Source: Eubacterium sp.
Lineage (GTDB): Bacteria; Bacillota_A; Clostridia; Peptostreptococcales; Anaerovoracaceae
NCBI GenBank assembly: GCA_021769545.1
Contig: JAETSS010000097.1
Span: 1 to 5,620, forward strand
Reading direction: 5' to 3'
DNA: 5,620 bases
In this document: positions 5,471-5,620 of the stretch, in pieces
Layout of the letters: each line of letters begins with the position of its first letter
Position numbering within the stretch: the stretch's first letter is position 1
Translations under genes and position numbers: made by a program
Notes under the pieces: generated by a model
Databases searched by the model: none
What the model saw: the letters and a program-made list of their open reading frames with translations, nothing else
Told to the model about the DNA's origin: nothing

Positions 5471-5518
5471 CACCAACATGAAGCCGATAACGGCTTCTTT
5501 GACATATTGCTTTATCAA

Positions 5519-5544
5519 ATGATCCGAAGCCTATGATCCAAAGC
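5519..5544. repeat. Two 12-bp direct repeats, 14-bp period
   Basis: ATGATCCGAAGC (5519-5530) and ATGATCCAAAGC (5533-5544) match at 11 of 12 positions, separated by CT. They lie just downstream of the predicted start of the right-edge minus-strand transcript and supply its first two pairing segments. A role as a tandem operator is possible but the 14-bp period is not a whole number of helical turns. Confidence 0.55.
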
Positions 5545-5561
5545 TTCTAATCTCCTCTCTT

Positions 5562-5590
5562 GTTATATAACGTTTTTTAATCGCAGTCAA
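5562..5590 (-). promoter_or_regulatory. Sigma-A promoter of the right-edge minus-strand transcript
   Basis: On the minus strand TTGACT (5590-5585), a 17-nt spacer and TATAAC (5567-5562), each one base off consensus. The predicted start is near 5555. A purine-rich AGAGAGGAG follows within the first few bases, so any Shine-Dalgarno use would be at the extreme 5' end. The remaining bases to the right edge (5591-5620) are AT-rich and could act as an UP element. Confidence 0.65.
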
Positions 5591-5620
5591 GTAGGAATTG
5601 AATATTTAATCATTTTTTAT

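Larger units (their letters stand above)
5427..5555 (-). ncRNA. Candidate small RNA or attenuated leader, about 130 nt
   Basis: A minus-strand promoter (5562-5590) and a strong terminator (5427-5470) bracket about 130 nt without a substantial ORF. The RNA has four complementary segments: GAAGC (5547-5543), GGCTTC (5531-5526), GAAGCCG (5497-5491) and CGGCTTC (5486-5480). Segments 1 and 2, 2 and 3, or 3 and 4 can pair, but not all at once; the 3-4 hairpin has a TTAT loop. A GCTTT/AAAGC pairing is also possible. It does not match a riboswitch class, tRNA, SRP RNA or tracrRNA that I can recognise. A free sRNA and a leader controlling the ORF at 5161-5340 are both open. Confidence 0.5.

Noticed and set aside
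5427..5555. Known riboswitch or T-box in the right-edge leader
   Set aside because: I found no T-box, SAM, c-di-GMP, lysine, THF, ZTP, preQ1 or Ni/Co core motifs by eye.

Overview
The window looks like chromosomal DNA from a low-to-moderate GC, probably anaerobic member of the Bacillota (clostridial type). The grounds are strong AGGAGG-type ribosome binding sites, sigma-A promoters close to consensus, AT-rich spacers, a bacterial-type Na+-coupled NSS transporter, and [NiFe]-hydrogenase maturation genes. Genus cannot be read from the sequence.

Layout. (1) Positions 1-992, minus strand: most of a sodium:neurotransmitter-symporter family (LeuT-fold) transporter, cut by the left edge. It starts at TTG, 992-990. 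(2) Positions 993-1454: a divergent intergenic region. A minus-strand promoter (1244-1273) gives the transporter a leader of about 245 nt. That leader is filled by a degenerate tandem array of hairpin-bearing units (1015-1221). A plus-strand promoter (1367-1395) serves the hyp genes. (3) Positions 1455-5007, plus strand: hypA, hypB and hypF. hypA and hypB are 20 nt apart; hypF starts at GTG inside the end of hypB. (4) Positions 5008-5620: 613 nt with no recognisable gene but dense structure. It holds a fourth copy of the hairpin motif found in the transporter leader, a 22-bp stem ending in a T run that probably terminates hyp transcription, a doubtful 59-codon ORF on the minus strand, and at the right edge a compact minus-strand unit of promoter, structured leader and strong intrinsic terminator. 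That last unit is either a small RNA or an attenuated leader.

How the genes work together. HypA and HypB deliver nickel, and HypF makes the thiocarbamate that becomes the cyanide ligands of the [NiFe] centre. HypC, HypD and HypE are also needed for that pathway and are not in this window, although the sequence after hypF looks like a transcript end. The transporter is divergently transcribed, and I see no functional link to hydrogenase maturation.

No whole undescribed protein system is evident. The most novel-looking material is RNA/DNA structure: a covarying hairpin repeat family (four recognisable hairpin modules, one of them degenerate) and the right-edge promoter-leader-terminator unit with mutually exclusive pairings. 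At protein level the oddities are a four-histidine stripe in the HypB N-terminus and a linker of roughly 70-80 residues inside HypF.
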